Below are positions 30,946 through 40,029 of a DNA stretch of 64,000 nt, piece after piece. A program made the position numbers and the translations under genes. Each line of letters opens with the position of its first letter. Positions within the stretch are counted from its first letter, which is position 1. The stretch is from Rhodococcoides kroppenstedtii (GTDB taxonomy: Bacteria; Actinomycetota; Actinomycetes; Mycobacteriales; Mycobacteriaceae). Under the pieces are notes generated by a model, which was given only the letters and a program-made list of their open reading frames with translations, had not been told where the DNA came from and did no database searches. The stretch is taken from contig NZ_FOJN01000015.1 in NCBI RefSeq assembly GCF_900111805.1, forward strand, positions 51,713 through 115,712, in the 5' to 3' direction.

Positions 30946-33285
30946 TCAGCCGAGACCGGCGCGGCGCAGCGCGTCGGCCATCGACCCCGTCGCCGCCGGT
31001 GCGTCACGGCGACCGCCGCGATCACCCCGGTCGCCGCCGGCCCGGCCGGACCGCGACGGACGCGGGTTCCGGTCACCACCGCCGGAGCTGCCGCTGCGGG
31101 GTCGACCCCGCTCGGGTGCCGACGCCGTCCCCGGCTCGTCGTCGAGGCGCAGGGACAGCCCGATGCGTTGGCGGGGCACGTCGACCTCCATCACCTTGAC
31201 CTTCACCACCTGTCCCGACTTGACGACGTCACGCGGGTCGGAGACGAACGACCGAGACATGGCGGAGACGTGCACGAGTCCGTCCTGGTGGACACCGACG
31301 TCGACGAACGCCCCGAAGGCGGCCACGTTGGTGACGACACCCTCGAGCACCATGCCGGGGGTCAGGTCGGCCACCTTCTCCACACCGGCCGCGAAGGTCG
31401 CGGTGGCGAACTCCGGACGGGGGTCGCGGCCGGGCTTCTCGAGCTCGGTCAGGATGTCGGTCACGGTGGGTAGGCCGAACCGATCGTCGACGAACTGCTG
31501 CGGTCGCAACGTCCGGAGCACGGACGAGTTACCGACGATCTCGCGAACCCCCACCCCGGCGGCGTCGACGATGCGCCGGACCACCGGGTAGGCCTCGGGG
31601 TGGACGCTGGACCGGTCGAGGGGGTCGTCCCCGTCGGTGATGCGCAGGAAGCCCGCGCACTGCTCGAACGCCTTGGGCCCCAGCCGGGGAACGTCCTTCA
31701 GCGCGGCGCGGGTGCGGAACGGCCCGTGCGCGTCGCGGTGCGCGACGATCGACTCCGCGAGACCGGTCGCGACGCCGGACACCCGCGCCAACAGCGGCAC
31801 CGAGGCGGTGTTGACGTCGACACCGACGGCGTTCACCGCGTCCTCGACGACGGCGCCCAGCGACCGCGCGAGCATGGTCTCGGACACGTCGTGCTGGTAC
31901 TGACCCACGCCGATGGACTTGGGATCGATCTTCACCAGTTCGGCCAGCGGATCCTGCAGGCGCCGTGCGATGGACACCGCTCCGCGGATGGAGACGTCCA
32001 GGTCCGGCAGTTCCCGCGACCCGTAGGCCGAGGCCGAGTAGACCGACGCGCCGGCCTCGGACACCACGGCCTTGGTGAGCGCGGCCTTCGGCAGCGCCGC
32101 GACCAGTTCCGCGGCGAGCGCGTCCGTCTCGCGAGATGCGGTGCCGTTGCCGATCGCGATCAGGTCGACACCGTGCCGCGTGACCAGACCGGCCAGCGTC
32201 GCCAGCGACTCCGCCCATTTGCCCTGCGGCTTGTGCGGGTAGATCGTCTCGTGGGCCACCACCTTGCCGGTGGCGTCGACCACCGCCACCTTGGTGCCGG
32301 TGCGGTATCCGGGGTCGAGGCCCATCGTGGTCCGCGCGCCGGCCGGCGCGGCGAGCAGCAGATCCTCGAGGTTCGAGGCGAACACCTCCACGGCACGCTC
32401 CTCCGCCGCCTGCCGGAGTCGCTGGCGGATGTCGAGCCCGAGTCCGACGAGGATCTTGGTGCGCCACGCCCACCGCACCGTGTCGAGCAGCCACCGGTCG
32501 GCGGCGCGGCCACGGTCGGCGACGCCGAACCGGGCGGCGATGCGGGTCTCGTAGACCGTCGGGGTTCCGCGCGGAATCTCCTCGTCGTCCGGCTCGGGGT
32601 GCATCGTCGGGGCCAGCACCTCCTCCTTCTCGCCGCGCAGCACGGCGAGCACGCGGTGGGAGGGAACGGTGGTGAACGGCTCCGAGAAGGCGAAGTAGTC
32701 GGCGAACTTGGCGCCCTCGGCTTCCTTGCCCTCGCGCACCGTCGCGACCAGCCGTCCCCGCGTCCACATCAGTTCGCGCAACTCACCCACCAGGTCGGCG
32801 TCCTCGGCGAACTGCTCCACCAGGATCGCCCGGGCGCCGGCCAACTGCTCGTCGTCGAAGGACGTCGGATCGGACGTGGGATCACCGAGGAGCGCGTCGG
32901 CGACGGGCTGGTGCCCGGCTTCCCGCGCGATCTGCGCCTTGGTCCGTCGCTTCTGCTTGTACGGGAGGTAGATGTCCTCGAGCCGCGTCTTCGTGTCCGC
33001 CGCGGCGATGGACGACGCGAGGTCGTCGGTGAGCTTGCCCTGGCTGCGGATCGACTCGAGGACCGTCGCGCGGCGCTCGTCGAGTTCGCGGAGGTAGCGC
33101 AGGCGCTCCTCGATGGTGCGGAGCTGCGTGTCGTCCAGTGTGCCGGTGGCTTCCTTGCGATACCGCGCGATGAACGGGACGGTGGCTCCCCCGTCGAGCA
33201 GGTCGACGGCGGCGCGGACGCGGTCCTCGGCCACCTCGAGCTCGTCGGCGATCCTGCGGTTCACTGATGTGGGAGCGGTCGTCAC
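30946..33285 (-). CDS. Tex-family RNA-binding transcriptional accessory protein
   Basis: A 779-residue protein with the complete Tex layout: N-terminal helical region, YqgF/RNase-H-like domain (TTMGLDPGYRTGTKVAVVD near 330), helix-hairpin-helix repeats (LLARVSGVATGLAESIV and LKDVPRLGPKAFEQCAGF) and a C-terminal S1 domain (GMVLEGVVTNVAAFGAFVDV, ending MEVDVPRQRIGLSL). A 60-residue Gly/Arg/Ser-rich tail follows and may add RNA affinity. The GTG at 33285 starts the conserved region. It is divergent from the LppW-like gene across 82 bases. Confidence 0.94.
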   Translation of the reverse strand: MTTAPTSVNRRIADELEVAEDRVRAAVDLLDGGATVPFIARYRKEATGTLDDTQLRTIEERLRYLRELDERRATVLESIRSQGKLTDDLASSIAAADTKTRLEDIYLPYKQKRRTKAQIAREAGHQPVADALLGDPTSDPTSFDDEQLAGARAILVEQFAEDADLVGELRELMWTRGRLVATVREGKEAEGAKFADYFAFSEPFTTVPSHRVLAVLRGEKEEVLAPTMHPEPDDEEIPRGTPTVYETRIAARFGVADRGRAADRWLLDTVRWAWRTKILVGLGLDIRQRLRQAAEERAVEVFASNLEDLLLAAPAGARTTMGLDPGYRTGTKVAVVDATGKVVAHETIYPHKPQGKWAESLATLAGLVTRHGVDLIAIGNGTASRETDALAAELVAALPKAALTKAVVSEAGASVYSASAYGSRELPDLDVSIRGAVSIARRLQDPLAELVKIDPKSIGVGQYQHDVSETMLARSLGAVVEDAVNAVGVDVNTASVPLLARVSGVATGLAESIVAHRDAHGPFRTRAALKDVPRLGPKAFEQCAGFLRITDGDDPLDRSSVHPEAYPVVRRIVDAAGVGVREIVGNSSVLRTLRPQQFVDDRFGLPTVTDILTELEKPGRDPRPEFATATFAAGVEKVADLTPGMVLEGVVTNVAAFGAFVDVGVHQDGLVHVSAMSRSFVSDPRDVVKSGQVVKVKVMEVDVPRQRIGLSLRLDDEPGTASAPERGRPRSGSSGGGDRNPRPSRSGRAGGDRGDRGGRRDAPAATGSMADALRRAGLG

Positions 33286-33367
33286 GGCGGTCGACCCTAC
33301 CGCGCCCGGTATCGTCGTCCACAGCACCGCACGTGCGGTGTGGAAAGTTCGAGATTACGAGAATTCG

Positions 33368-34339
33368 GTGACATCGGCGTCGACGCACGGCTTCGGCCGG
33401 CAGTTCTTCGCTCACCCGATCGCGCGGTGGGCCCTTGTACCGATCGCGGCCCTGGCGGTGGCGTGCGGCACGCCCTCCGACGCCGTCGTGGTGACCGACG
33501 CGCCGGCCGCGGAACCCTTTCCCGCCCCGGACATGACACCGGCACCCGATCCGCAGAGCCGACTGCAACAGGCCGTGGACGGCGCGGCAAAGCGTGGGGC
33601 CGTCGTGTCCATCGGGTATCTCGATCGGCAGACCGACACCTATCGCGGGATCGGTGACGACGATCCCGTCGAGACGGCGTCGGTGGTCAAACTGTTCGTC
33701 GCCGACGACCTGCTGATACGCGCCTCCCGCGGCGAGATCGACCTACCGGACGACGTCCGTGAACGGATCGCCCCGATGCTGTCGTCCTCGGACGACGACG
33801 CGGCGCAAGTTCTGTGGGATTTCGCCGGGGGCAGCGACCTGGTCGGCCGCGTCGCCGCGCGATACGGGCTGGGGTCGACCACCCCATCCGACGACGGCAT
33901 CTGGTGGAACACCCGCACCACCGCCCGCGACCTGGTCTCGTACTACGACGCCCTGCTCGACGGACGCGGCGGCCTCTCCCCCGCCGACCGCGAGACGATC
34001 CTCACCGATCTCGAGCGCTACACCCCGCTCGGAACCGACGGCTACCCGCAGACGTTCGGCATCCCCCGAGCGTTGTCCGGAGAGTCGACGCGCGGCGTCA
34101 AGCAGGGGTGGATGTGTTGCGTGGACGGCCGGTGGATCCACCTGAGCACCGGGTTCGTCGGTCCGGACGAGCGATTCGTCCTGGCCGTGCTGTCCCGAGA
34201 GGAGCCCTGGTACGGCGCATCCGGCGGTCGGGACGACACCACCGACACCGACGTCGTCGACGACGACGGGGCCAAGCACGCCCGCATCACCGTGACCGGC
34301 GCTCTGCGGATTCTGTTTCCCGACGGCGTGATCGACTAG
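33368..34339 (+). CDS. LppW-like lipoprotein, serine beta-lactamase fold
   Basis: A 323-residue predicted lipoprotein: signal peptide ending LAVACG (lipobox), a Pro-rich linker, then a class-A beta-lactamase-like domain. S-V-V-K (in [10 protein letters not shown]) matches the SxxK motif and SSSDDDAAQ the SDN-loop position, but the KTG triad reads KQG (VKQGWMC). No convincing omega-loop glutamate was found, so penicillin hydrolysis is doubtful. It lies beside trmD, as LppW does in M. tuberculosis. The stop overlaps that of trmD by four bases tail to tail. Confidence 0.78.
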   Translation: MTSASTHGFGRQFFAHPIARWALVPIAALAVACGTPSDAVVVTDAPAAEPFPAPDMTPAPDPQSRLQQAVDGAAKRGAVVSIGYLDRQTDTYRGIGDDDPVETASVVKLFVADDLLIRASRGEIDLPDDVRERIAPMLSSSDDDAAQVLWDFAGGSDLVGRVAARYGLGSTTPSDDGIWWNTRTTARDLVSYYDALLDGRGGLSPADRETILTDLERYTPLGTDGYPQTFGIPRALSGESTRGVKQGWMCCVDGRWIHLSTGFVGPDERFVLAVLSREEPWYGASGGRDDTTDTDVVDDDGAKHARITVTGALRILFPDGVID

Positions 34340-35058
34340 AGCAGGTCGGGTCGACGCTCACGGGTGCGCGCGAGCGACTGCTCCCGGCGCCACTCGTCGA
34401 TTCGAGCATGGTTGCCCGACAACAGCACCGGCGGAACCTCCAGATCTCGCCACACCGCGGGCCGCGTGTACCCGGGCCCTTCGAGGAGCCCGTCGGAGAA
34501 CGAATCCTGTTCGTGCGACTGCTGATTGCCCAGGACGCCGGGGATCAGGCGGGTCACCGCTTCCGTCATCACCAGCACTGCGGCCTCACCCCCGATGAGG
34601 ACGTAGTCGCCGATGCTGACCTCCTCGACCCGCATGCGCCGGGCCGCGTCGTCGAACACCCGTTGGTCGATGCCCTCGTACCGTCCACAGGCGAAGATCA
34701 GATGCCGCTCGCGGGACCACCGTTCGGCGGTGCGCTGGGTGAACGGCACCCCGGCGGGCGTCGGCACCACGAGGATCGGGTCCTCCGAATTCGCCGAGAC
34801 GGCGTCCAGGGCGTCGCCCCACACCGTCGGTTTCATGACCATGCCGGGACCCCCGCCGTAGGGCGAGTCGTCGACGGCCTTGTGGACGTCGTGCGTCCAG
34901 TCCCGCAGATCGTGCACGCCCAGCGACACCAGACCGCGCTCGATCGCCTTGCCCAGCAATGCCGTTCGCATGGGCTCGAGGTACTCGGGGAAGATGGTGA
35001 CCACGTCCAGCCGCAGCGCGGCGGTGACGTCGTCGAGCCGCAGTGCAGGGTCGGTCAC
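34336..35058 (-). CDS. trmD: tRNA (guanine37-N1)-methyltransferase
   Basis: A 240-residue SPOUT-class enzyme that methylates G37 next to the anticodon and prevents frameshifting. The knotted SAM site shows [15 protein letters not shown] and [21 protein letters not shown] sequence ([15 protein letters not shown]), with [13 protein letters not shown] upstream. It is the last gene of rpsP-khpA-rimM-trmD and overlaps the rimM stop by four bases. Confidence 0.97.
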   Translation of the reverse strand: MTDPALRLDDVTAALRLDVVTIFPEYLEPMRTALLGKAIERGLVSLGVHDLRDWTHDVHKAVDDSPYGGGPGMVMKPTVWGDALDAVSANSEDPILVVPTPAGVPFTQRTAERWSRERHLIFACGRYEGIDQRVFDDAARRMRVEEVSIGDYVLIGGEAAVLVMTEAVTRLIPGVLGNQQSHEQDSFSDGLLEGPGYTRPAVWRDLEVPPVLLSGNHARIDEWRREQSLARTRERRPDLL

Positions 35059-35597
35059 GGCTCGCTCAACAAGCCGTCCGGCGGATCCACCTCGATCACG
35101 CGCTCCTCGCGCGACACCCGCGGCACCATCACCGCGACGAACGGGATCAGCACCTCGCCGCGGTCGGCGTCGGCGGGGCGCACCGACAGCAATTCGCCTG
35201 CGGCGGAATGCAACACCTCGCGGACGGTCCCGATCTTCTCCCCCGCACGGGCGTGACCTTCCGCGTAGCGCACGGTCATGCCCTCGAGTTCGTGGTCGTA
35301 GAACTCGTCGGGGTCCGACGACTCCGGCAGCTCCGCGGTGTCGACCACGAACAGCGTGCCGCGCAGCGCATCCGCCGACGCCCGATCGGAGACCTCGGAC
35401 AGACGCAGCAGAAGCCGCCCGGAATGTTCCCGGGCGGCTTCCACCGTGAAATCTGTCGTGGCTGCGGCACCGCGAGCGCGACCACGGAGGACGGTGCCCG
35501 GCGCGAATCGCTCGTCGGGCTCGTCCGTTCTCACCTCCACGACCACCTCGCCGCGGATACCGTGCGACTTGGCCACTCGGCCGATCACGAGCTCCAC
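35055..35597 (-). CDS. rimM: Ribosome maturation factor RimM
   Basis: A 180-residue 30S assembly factor that binds S19. The N-terminal RimM barrel begins [20 protein letters not shown], and the C-terminal PRC barrel includes [12 protein letters not shown] and [13 protein letters not shown]. The GTG at 35597 is preferred, 10 bases after the khpA stop; in-frame sequence upstream adds 18 unconserved residues inside khpA. It is part of the rpsP operon. Confidence 0.94.
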   Translation of the reverse strand: MELVIGRVAKSHGIRGEVVVEVRTDEPDERFAPGTVLRGRARGAAATTDFTVEAAREHSGRLLLRLSEVSDRASADALRGTLFVVDTAELPESSDPDEFYDHELEGMTVRYAEGHARAGEKIGTVREVLHSAAGELLSVRPADADRGEVLIPFVAVMVPRVSREERVIEVDPPDGLLSEP

Positions 35598-35607
35598 GGA
35601 CGGGGAC

Positions 35608-35850
35608 TCAGCGATCGGTGTCGATGACGTCGACACGGATGCCGCGCCCACCGATACCGGTGACCAGAGTGCGGATGGCCGTGGCGGTCCGACCGCCGCG
35701 GCCGATGACCTTGCCGAGATCGTCCGGATGGACGTGCACCTCGACGGTCCGACCGCGACGACCGGTGATCATCTCGACCCGGACGTCGTCGGGGTTGGAG
35801 ACGATGCCGCGAACGAGATGTTCGACGGCGTCGGCGACCATCGCGCTCAC
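35608..35850 (-). CDS. khpA: KH-domain RNA-binding protein (KhpA family)
   Basis: An 80-residue single KH domain with the GXXG loop in [19 protein letters not shown]. In firmicutes KhpA acts with KhpB to bind RNA and influence cell size; in mycobacteria (Rv2908c) it is a conserved member of the rpsP operon. It starts in a four-base overlap with the rpsP stop and is followed closely by rimM. Confidence 0.93.
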   Translation of the reverse strand: MSAMVADAVEHLVRGIVSNPDDVRVEMITGRRGRTVEVHVHPDDLGKVIGRGGRTATAIRTLVTGIGGRGIRVDVIDTDR

Positions 35851-36305
35851 TTGTCGGCGGACTCGTCGGTCGCGTCGGCGGCCTCGGCCGACCCGGCCTC
35901 GGCGTCGTCGGCCTTGGCGGCCTTCTTCTTCTTCGGCGTGGTGGCCTCGGCGACCGGCTCGTTGTCGGCCGCGGCGAGGGCGGCGTTGAACAGGTCCAGC
36001 TTGGACGGGCCCTGCTCCTTCACCTTGAGGGTGCCCTCGGCGCCCGGCAGGCCCTTGAACTTCTGCCAGTCACCGGTGATCTTGAGGATGGCCTCGACCG
36101 GCTCGGTGGGCTGCGCACCGACGCCCAGCCAGTACTGCGCGCGCTCGGTGTCGACCTCGATCAGGGAGGGCTCTTCCTTCGGGTGGTACTTGCCGATCGT
36201 CTCGATCGCGCGACCACCGCGACGGGTACGCGCGTCGGCGACGACGATGCGGTACTGCGGGTTGCGGATCTTGCCGAGACGGGTGAGCTTGATCTTGACT
36301 GCCAT
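35847..36305 (-). CDS. rpsP: 30S ribosomal protein S16
   Basis: The conserved S16 domain occupies residues 1-85 ([36 protein letters not shown] and [15 protein letters not shown]). The remaining part is an Ala/Glu/Asp-rich tail with a KKKK patch, longer than in E. coli but usual for actinobacteria. It is the first gene of a four-gene operon; the 203-base upstream region holds the promoter. Confidence 0.97.
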   Translation of the reverse strand: MAVKIKLTRLGKIRNPQYRIVVADARTRRGGRAIETIGKYHPKEEPSLIEVDTERAQYWLGVGAQPTEPVEAILKITGDWQKFKGLPGAEGTLKVKEQGPSKLDLFNAALAAADNEPVAEATTPKKKKAAKADDAEAGSAEAADATDESADK

Positions 36306-36508
36306 GGAGAACAGAGCCTCTTTCGATGCGGTCGCCGAGGCGACCTGAATTGGTCACGGCGCAATTCAGCGATGCACACGGCGCGTGCACCCGGTTTTGC
36401 GATGAAGGGGTGTCGTGACCGCCGCGCGGTGCGTAACCGGAGACGGGCGGACAGCGGTCCATTCTGCCAGACCACTGCCCGCCCGTGAAATCGATGCCTC
36501 CGACCGGC

Positions 36509-36898
36509 CTACTCCCCCGGCTTCACCGCCAGCACCGGCTTGTCGCACTGCAGCAGCAACCGCTGGGCCGTGCTGCCCATGAGCAACTTCCCCACCGGCG
36601 AGCGGTGCCGGATCCCGATCACCAGCAACTCCGCGTCGTCGCGGTCCATCGCGCCGAGCAGCGCGTCCACGGGGTCGACGGAGACGTCGCTCTCGATCTG
36701 GTGCTCGATTCCCGACTCCGCCAGCGTCGATTCCAGCGCGTCGACATCGCCGTCGCCGGCGAACTTGGTGTCGACCAGCGCGTCGCCGCGCGTCGCGTTC
36801 ACCACGCGCACCCCGGTGCCCCGGACGCGGGCCTCGGCGATGCCGTGGTCGAGTGCGGCGGCCCCGTAGCGATCCGGGGTGTAGCCGACGACGATCAT
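36509..36898 (-). CDS. Universal stress protein (UspA family)
   Basis: A 129-residue single-domain Usp. The nucleotide-binding signature is seen as [22 protein letters not shown], close to the G-2x-G-9x-G(S/T) motif, and the chain ends [14 protein letters not shown] binding is therefore plausible. The start overlaps the tctA stop by four bases, so it is the last gene of the tct operon. A Usp translationally coupled to a tricarboxylate transporter suggests an energy or stress link, which is inference only. Confidence 0.9.
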   Translation of the reverse strand: MIVVGYTPDRYGAAALDHGIAEARVRGTGVRVVNATRGDALVDTKFAGDGDVDALESTLAESGIEHQIESDVSVDPVDALLGAMDRDDAELLVIGIRHRSPVGKLLMGSTAQRLLLQCDKPVLAVKPGE

Positions 36899-38421
36899 GC
36901 GTTCTCCTTCTCTCGGGTGGGCTCCGGAACGGCGGCGGCGGCGCGGCGGCCGACGAGACGGCCGAGGAACGGCGCGACCAGCAGGACGGCGATGACGACG
37001 TACACGGCCACCGCGATCGGCTCGGTGAAGATGCCGCTCCAGTTGCCCTCGTTGAGCTGCAGCGTCTGGCGCAGCTGACGCTCGATGCGCGGGCCGAGGA
37101 TGACGCCGATGATGAGTGGCAGGACCGGCAGTCCGAAGCGCCGCATCATCAGACCCAGGAGCCCGAAGACGAGCAGCAGGGCGAGGTCGAGCCACTGCAA
37201 GTTGACCGCGTAGGCCCCGAGAACCGCGAAGAACAGGATGCCGGCGTACAGGTAGGGCCGCGGCGTGCGCAGCAGCTTCGCCCAGAGCGGCGCGAGTGGC
37301 AGGTTCAGCGCGAGCAGCAGGAAGTTGCCGATGAACAAGCTCGCGATGAGCGTCCAGACCAGCAGCGGTTCCTTGTCGAAGAGCGTGGGTCCGGGCTGGA
37401 TGCCGTAGGACACGAACGCGGTCAGCATGACGGCCGCGGTGGCGTTGGTGGGCAGACCCAGCGACAGCATCGGCACCAGCGTGCCCGCCGCGGACGCGTT
37501 GTTCGCGGCCTCCGGGCCGGCCACACCCTCGATGGCGCCCTTGCCGAACTGCTCCGGGTGCTTGGTCAGCTTCTTCTCGGTGATGTACGACAGGAACGTG
37601 GGCAGCTCGGCGCCACCGGCCGGCAGCGCCCCGAACGGGAAGCCGAACGCGGTGCCGCGTAGCCACGGCTTCCAGGACCGCTTCCAGTCGCCCTTGCCCA
37701 TCCAGGGACGCCCGACCGGGATGACCTCGGCGGGCTTGCGACGCAGATGCGCTGCGACCCACAGGGCTTCGCCGAGCGCGAAGACGGCGACCGCGATGAC
37801 GACGATGTCGATGCCGTCGGACAGCAGTGGGATGCCGAACGTCGCACGGGGCTGACCGGTGAGGAAGTCGATACCGACGAGGCCGATCGACAGACCCAGC
37901 AGCAGGGAGATGCACCCGCGCAGCTTCGACGAGCCGAGAACGGCCGTGACCGCCACCAGCGCCAGCAACATGATCGCCAGGTACGACGGCGCACCGAGGG
38001 TCACGGCGAACCGCGAGACGATCGGAGCGAAGAGCACCAGCAGCAGCGTGCCGATGGTGCCGGCGACGAAGGATCCGATGGCCGCGGTCGCCAGCGCCTG
38101 CGCGGCCCGTCCGGCCTTGGCCATCTTGTTGCCCTCGAGGGCAGTGATGACCGACGACGATTCACCGGGGGTGTTCAACAGAATCGAGGTGGTCGACCCG
38201 CCGTACATGCCGCCGTAGTAGATGCCGGCGAACATGATGAACGCCGCACTGGGACTGACGTTGTAGGTGATGGGCAGCAGCAGCGCCACGGTCATGGCCG
38301 GCCCGATGCCGGGCAGCACGCCCACGGCGGTGCCGAGCAACACGCCGATGCAGGCGTAGAGCAGGTTCATCGGCGTCGCCGCCTGCGACAGGCCCTCCAG
38401 GAGCCAGGTGAGATTGTCCAT
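36895..38421 (-). CDS. tctA: Tripartite tricarboxylate transporter, large membrane subunit TctA
   Basis: A 508-residue polytopic permease of the TctABC family, which takes up citrate and related acids with a periplasmic-type binding protein and ion coupling. About 11-12 hydrophobic segments are visible. Family motifs include [58 protein letters not shown] and [16 protein letters not shown]. The start overlaps the tctB stop by four bases. Confidence 0.95.
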   Translation of the reverse strand: MDNLTWLLEGLSQAATPMNLLYACIGVLLGTAVGVLPGIGPAMTVALLLPITYNVSPSAAFIMFAGIYYGGMYGGSTTSILLNTPGESSSVITALEGNKMAKAGRAAQALATAAIGSFVAGTIGTLLLVLFAPIVSRFAVTLGAPSYLAIMLLALVAVTAVLGSSKLRGCISLLLGLSIGLVGIDFLTGQPRATFGIPLLSDGIDIVVIAVAVFALGEALWVAAHLRRKPAEVIPVGRPWMGKGDWKRSWKPWLRGTAFGFPFGALPAGGAELPTFLSYITEKKLTKHPEQFGKGAIEGVAGPEAANNASAAGTLVPMLSLGLPTNATAAVMLTAFVSYGIQPGPTLFDKEPLLVWTLIASLFIGNFLLLALNLPLAPLWAKLLRTPRPYLYAGILFFAVLGAYAVNLQWLDLALLLVFGLLGLMMRRFGLPVLPLIIGVILGPRIERQLRQTLQLNEGNWSGIFTEPIAVAVYVVIAVLLVAPFLGRLVGRRAAAAVPEPTREKENA

Positions 38422-38957
38422 CAGAGAATCCCGTCCAGAATGCCTGCGGACAGCGGGATTCCGAGTCCGACGTAGAACGCGTAGAAGCTCACCAGCGAGA
38501 GCACGAGGCCGATCACGAGGTTCCGGACCCAATGACGATTGCCGAGAATCGTTGCGGCACCGCCGAACAGCAGTGCACCCATGATCACCCAGCCGAGCAC
38601 GTCGACCAGAGCGATGGTGGCCACGAAGAGCCCGACGAGCAGTCCGACGGTCTTCCAGTCGGCCGGCGACGAGACGTCGACGTCCTCGCCGCTTTCCGGT
38701 TCCACCTGCGAGCCTCGCAGGGTGGCGATCGCGAGGGCCACGGCGCAGAGCAGCAGACCGGTGCCGATGACGATCGGGAACAGCTTCGGCCCCACCGGGT
38801 CGACCTTGGCGAACTCCGCCGTCAGGTTCATCGCGTCGACGAGGAGGAACACCCCCACCACCACGAGGACGGCGCAGACGCCGAACTGGGCGAGATCGCG
38901 GGGCCGTCGTGCGGACGTGTCACCGGGCTCGGGTGGCCGGTTCACCGTGGCGGTCAC
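38421..38957 (-). CDS. tctB: Tripartite tricarboxylate transporter, small membrane subunit TctB
   Basis: A 178-residue protein with four predicted transmembrane helices (starting near residues 24, 60, 105 and 145) and a hydrophilic loop rich in acidic residues between the second and third. This matches the DUF1468/TctB family. The GTG at 38957 overlaps by four bases the TGA that ends the tctC frame at 38954, showing that the ancestral tctC ran to that point. Confidence 0.92.
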   Translation of the reverse strand: MTATVNRPPEPGDTSARRPRDLAQFGVCAVLVVVGVFLLVDAMNLTAEFAKVDPVGPKLFPIVIGTGLLLCAVALAIATLRGSQVEPESGEDVDVSSPADWKTVGLLVGLFVATIALVDVLGWVIMGALLFGGAATILGNRHWVRNLVIGLVLSLVSFYAFYVGLGIPLSAGILDGIL

Positions 38958-39922
38958 ACGAGCCCCAGCTCGGTCAGGGTCGACTCGACCCGAGCGTCCT
39001 GCTCCTGCAGGAACGTCTCGAACGCGTCTCCGGTCTCGAACGCGTCGGTCCATCCGTTGGTCACGAGTGCTTCCTTCCATGCGTCCGTCCCGTGGAGCGT
39101 GGTGAGGGCCTCGATCATCTCGGCGCGCAGCTCGTCCTACAGGCCGGGAGGCGCGAGAATGCCGCGCCAGTTGGTGAATTCGAGATCGATGCCCGCCTCG
39201 CGCAGTGTCGGGGCGTCGACACCGGGCACCCGCTCGGAGCCGGACACGGCGAGCACGCGGACCTGGCCGGACTCGATCTGGTCGACGTACTCGCCCAGGC
39301 CGGAGGTACCGGCGGCGATCTTGTTGCCCAGCAACGCCGTCAGCAGATCGCCGCCGCCGTCGTAGGAGATGTAGTTGACGGTCGTGGGATCGATTCCCAC
39401 CGTCTGCGCGACCTCCATGGGGAAGAGGTGATCGGGTCCGCCGGGCGACGAACCGCCGCCGACGGTGATCGATTCGGGATTCGCGGTCCACGCGGCGACC
39501 AGATCGCCGACGGTGCGGAACGGCGAGTCGGCCGGCACGAGGATGCCTTCCTGCTCCTCGATCATCTTCGCCAGCGGTGTCGCATCGGACACGCGGGCCG
39601 CGGACCCGTTGGTGTAGACGGCGCCCACGACACCGAGGCCCATCATCATCATGAGGTCCTCGTTGCCGGCCTCGTTCATCAGGCGCGCCATGGCGACGGT
39701 GCCGCCGGCACCGATGACGTTGAACACCTCGACGCGGCCGGTAATGTCCTCGTCCTCCATGATCTTCACCGCGGTGCGCGCGGTCAGGTCGTACCCGCCG
39801 CCGGGGCTGTTGGGCACCATCATGCGCAGACGGTGCAGCCCCTCTCCCTCGTCGCCGCGGGTCACCCCGCACGACGCCACCAGGAGCAGCAGCGCCAGGG
39901 CGGCGATCAGCCTTCTCGGCAT
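38954..39922 (-). pseudogene. tctC: Tricarboxylate-binding lipoprotein TctC, interrupted by an in-frame amber codon
   Basis: The frame begins at ATG 39922 with a lipoprotein signal (LLLVASCG) and encodes a TctC/BugT-type binding protein: MMVPNSPGGGYDLTAR, VGGGSSPGGPDHLF, VNYISYDGGGDLL and LAPPGL. Codon 262 (39137-39139) is TAG. Beyond it the same frame continues for 60 codons of family-like sequence (DELRAEMIEALTTLHG, VTNGWTDAF) to TGA at 38954, which overlaps the tctB start by four bases. With a sense codon the protein would be 322 residues, normal for the family. A single TCG-to-TAG change would explain it. Recent nonsense mutation, sequencing error or suppression are all possible. Confidence 0.88.
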
Positions 39923-39985
39923 CGATCCTCGATTCGTCTCGTTACTGCATGTCAGACTGTGATCGAGGGCAATCATGAGATGCCG

Positions 39986-40001
39986 CGTGACACAGGTCAC
40001 G
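39986..40001. promoter_or_regulatory. Putative CRP/GlxR-type operator between tctC and citA
   Basis: The perfect palindrome CGTGACACAGGTCACG contains GTGA-N6-TCAC, the core of the actinobacterial CRP/GlxR consensus (TGTGA-N6-TCACA). It lies in the 107-base divergent intergenic region, 64 bases before tctC and 28 before citA, well placed for cAMP-dependent control of both. Confidence 0.6.
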
Positions 40002-40029
40002 TATTCGGTAGCAACGAAAGTAGTGTTCT

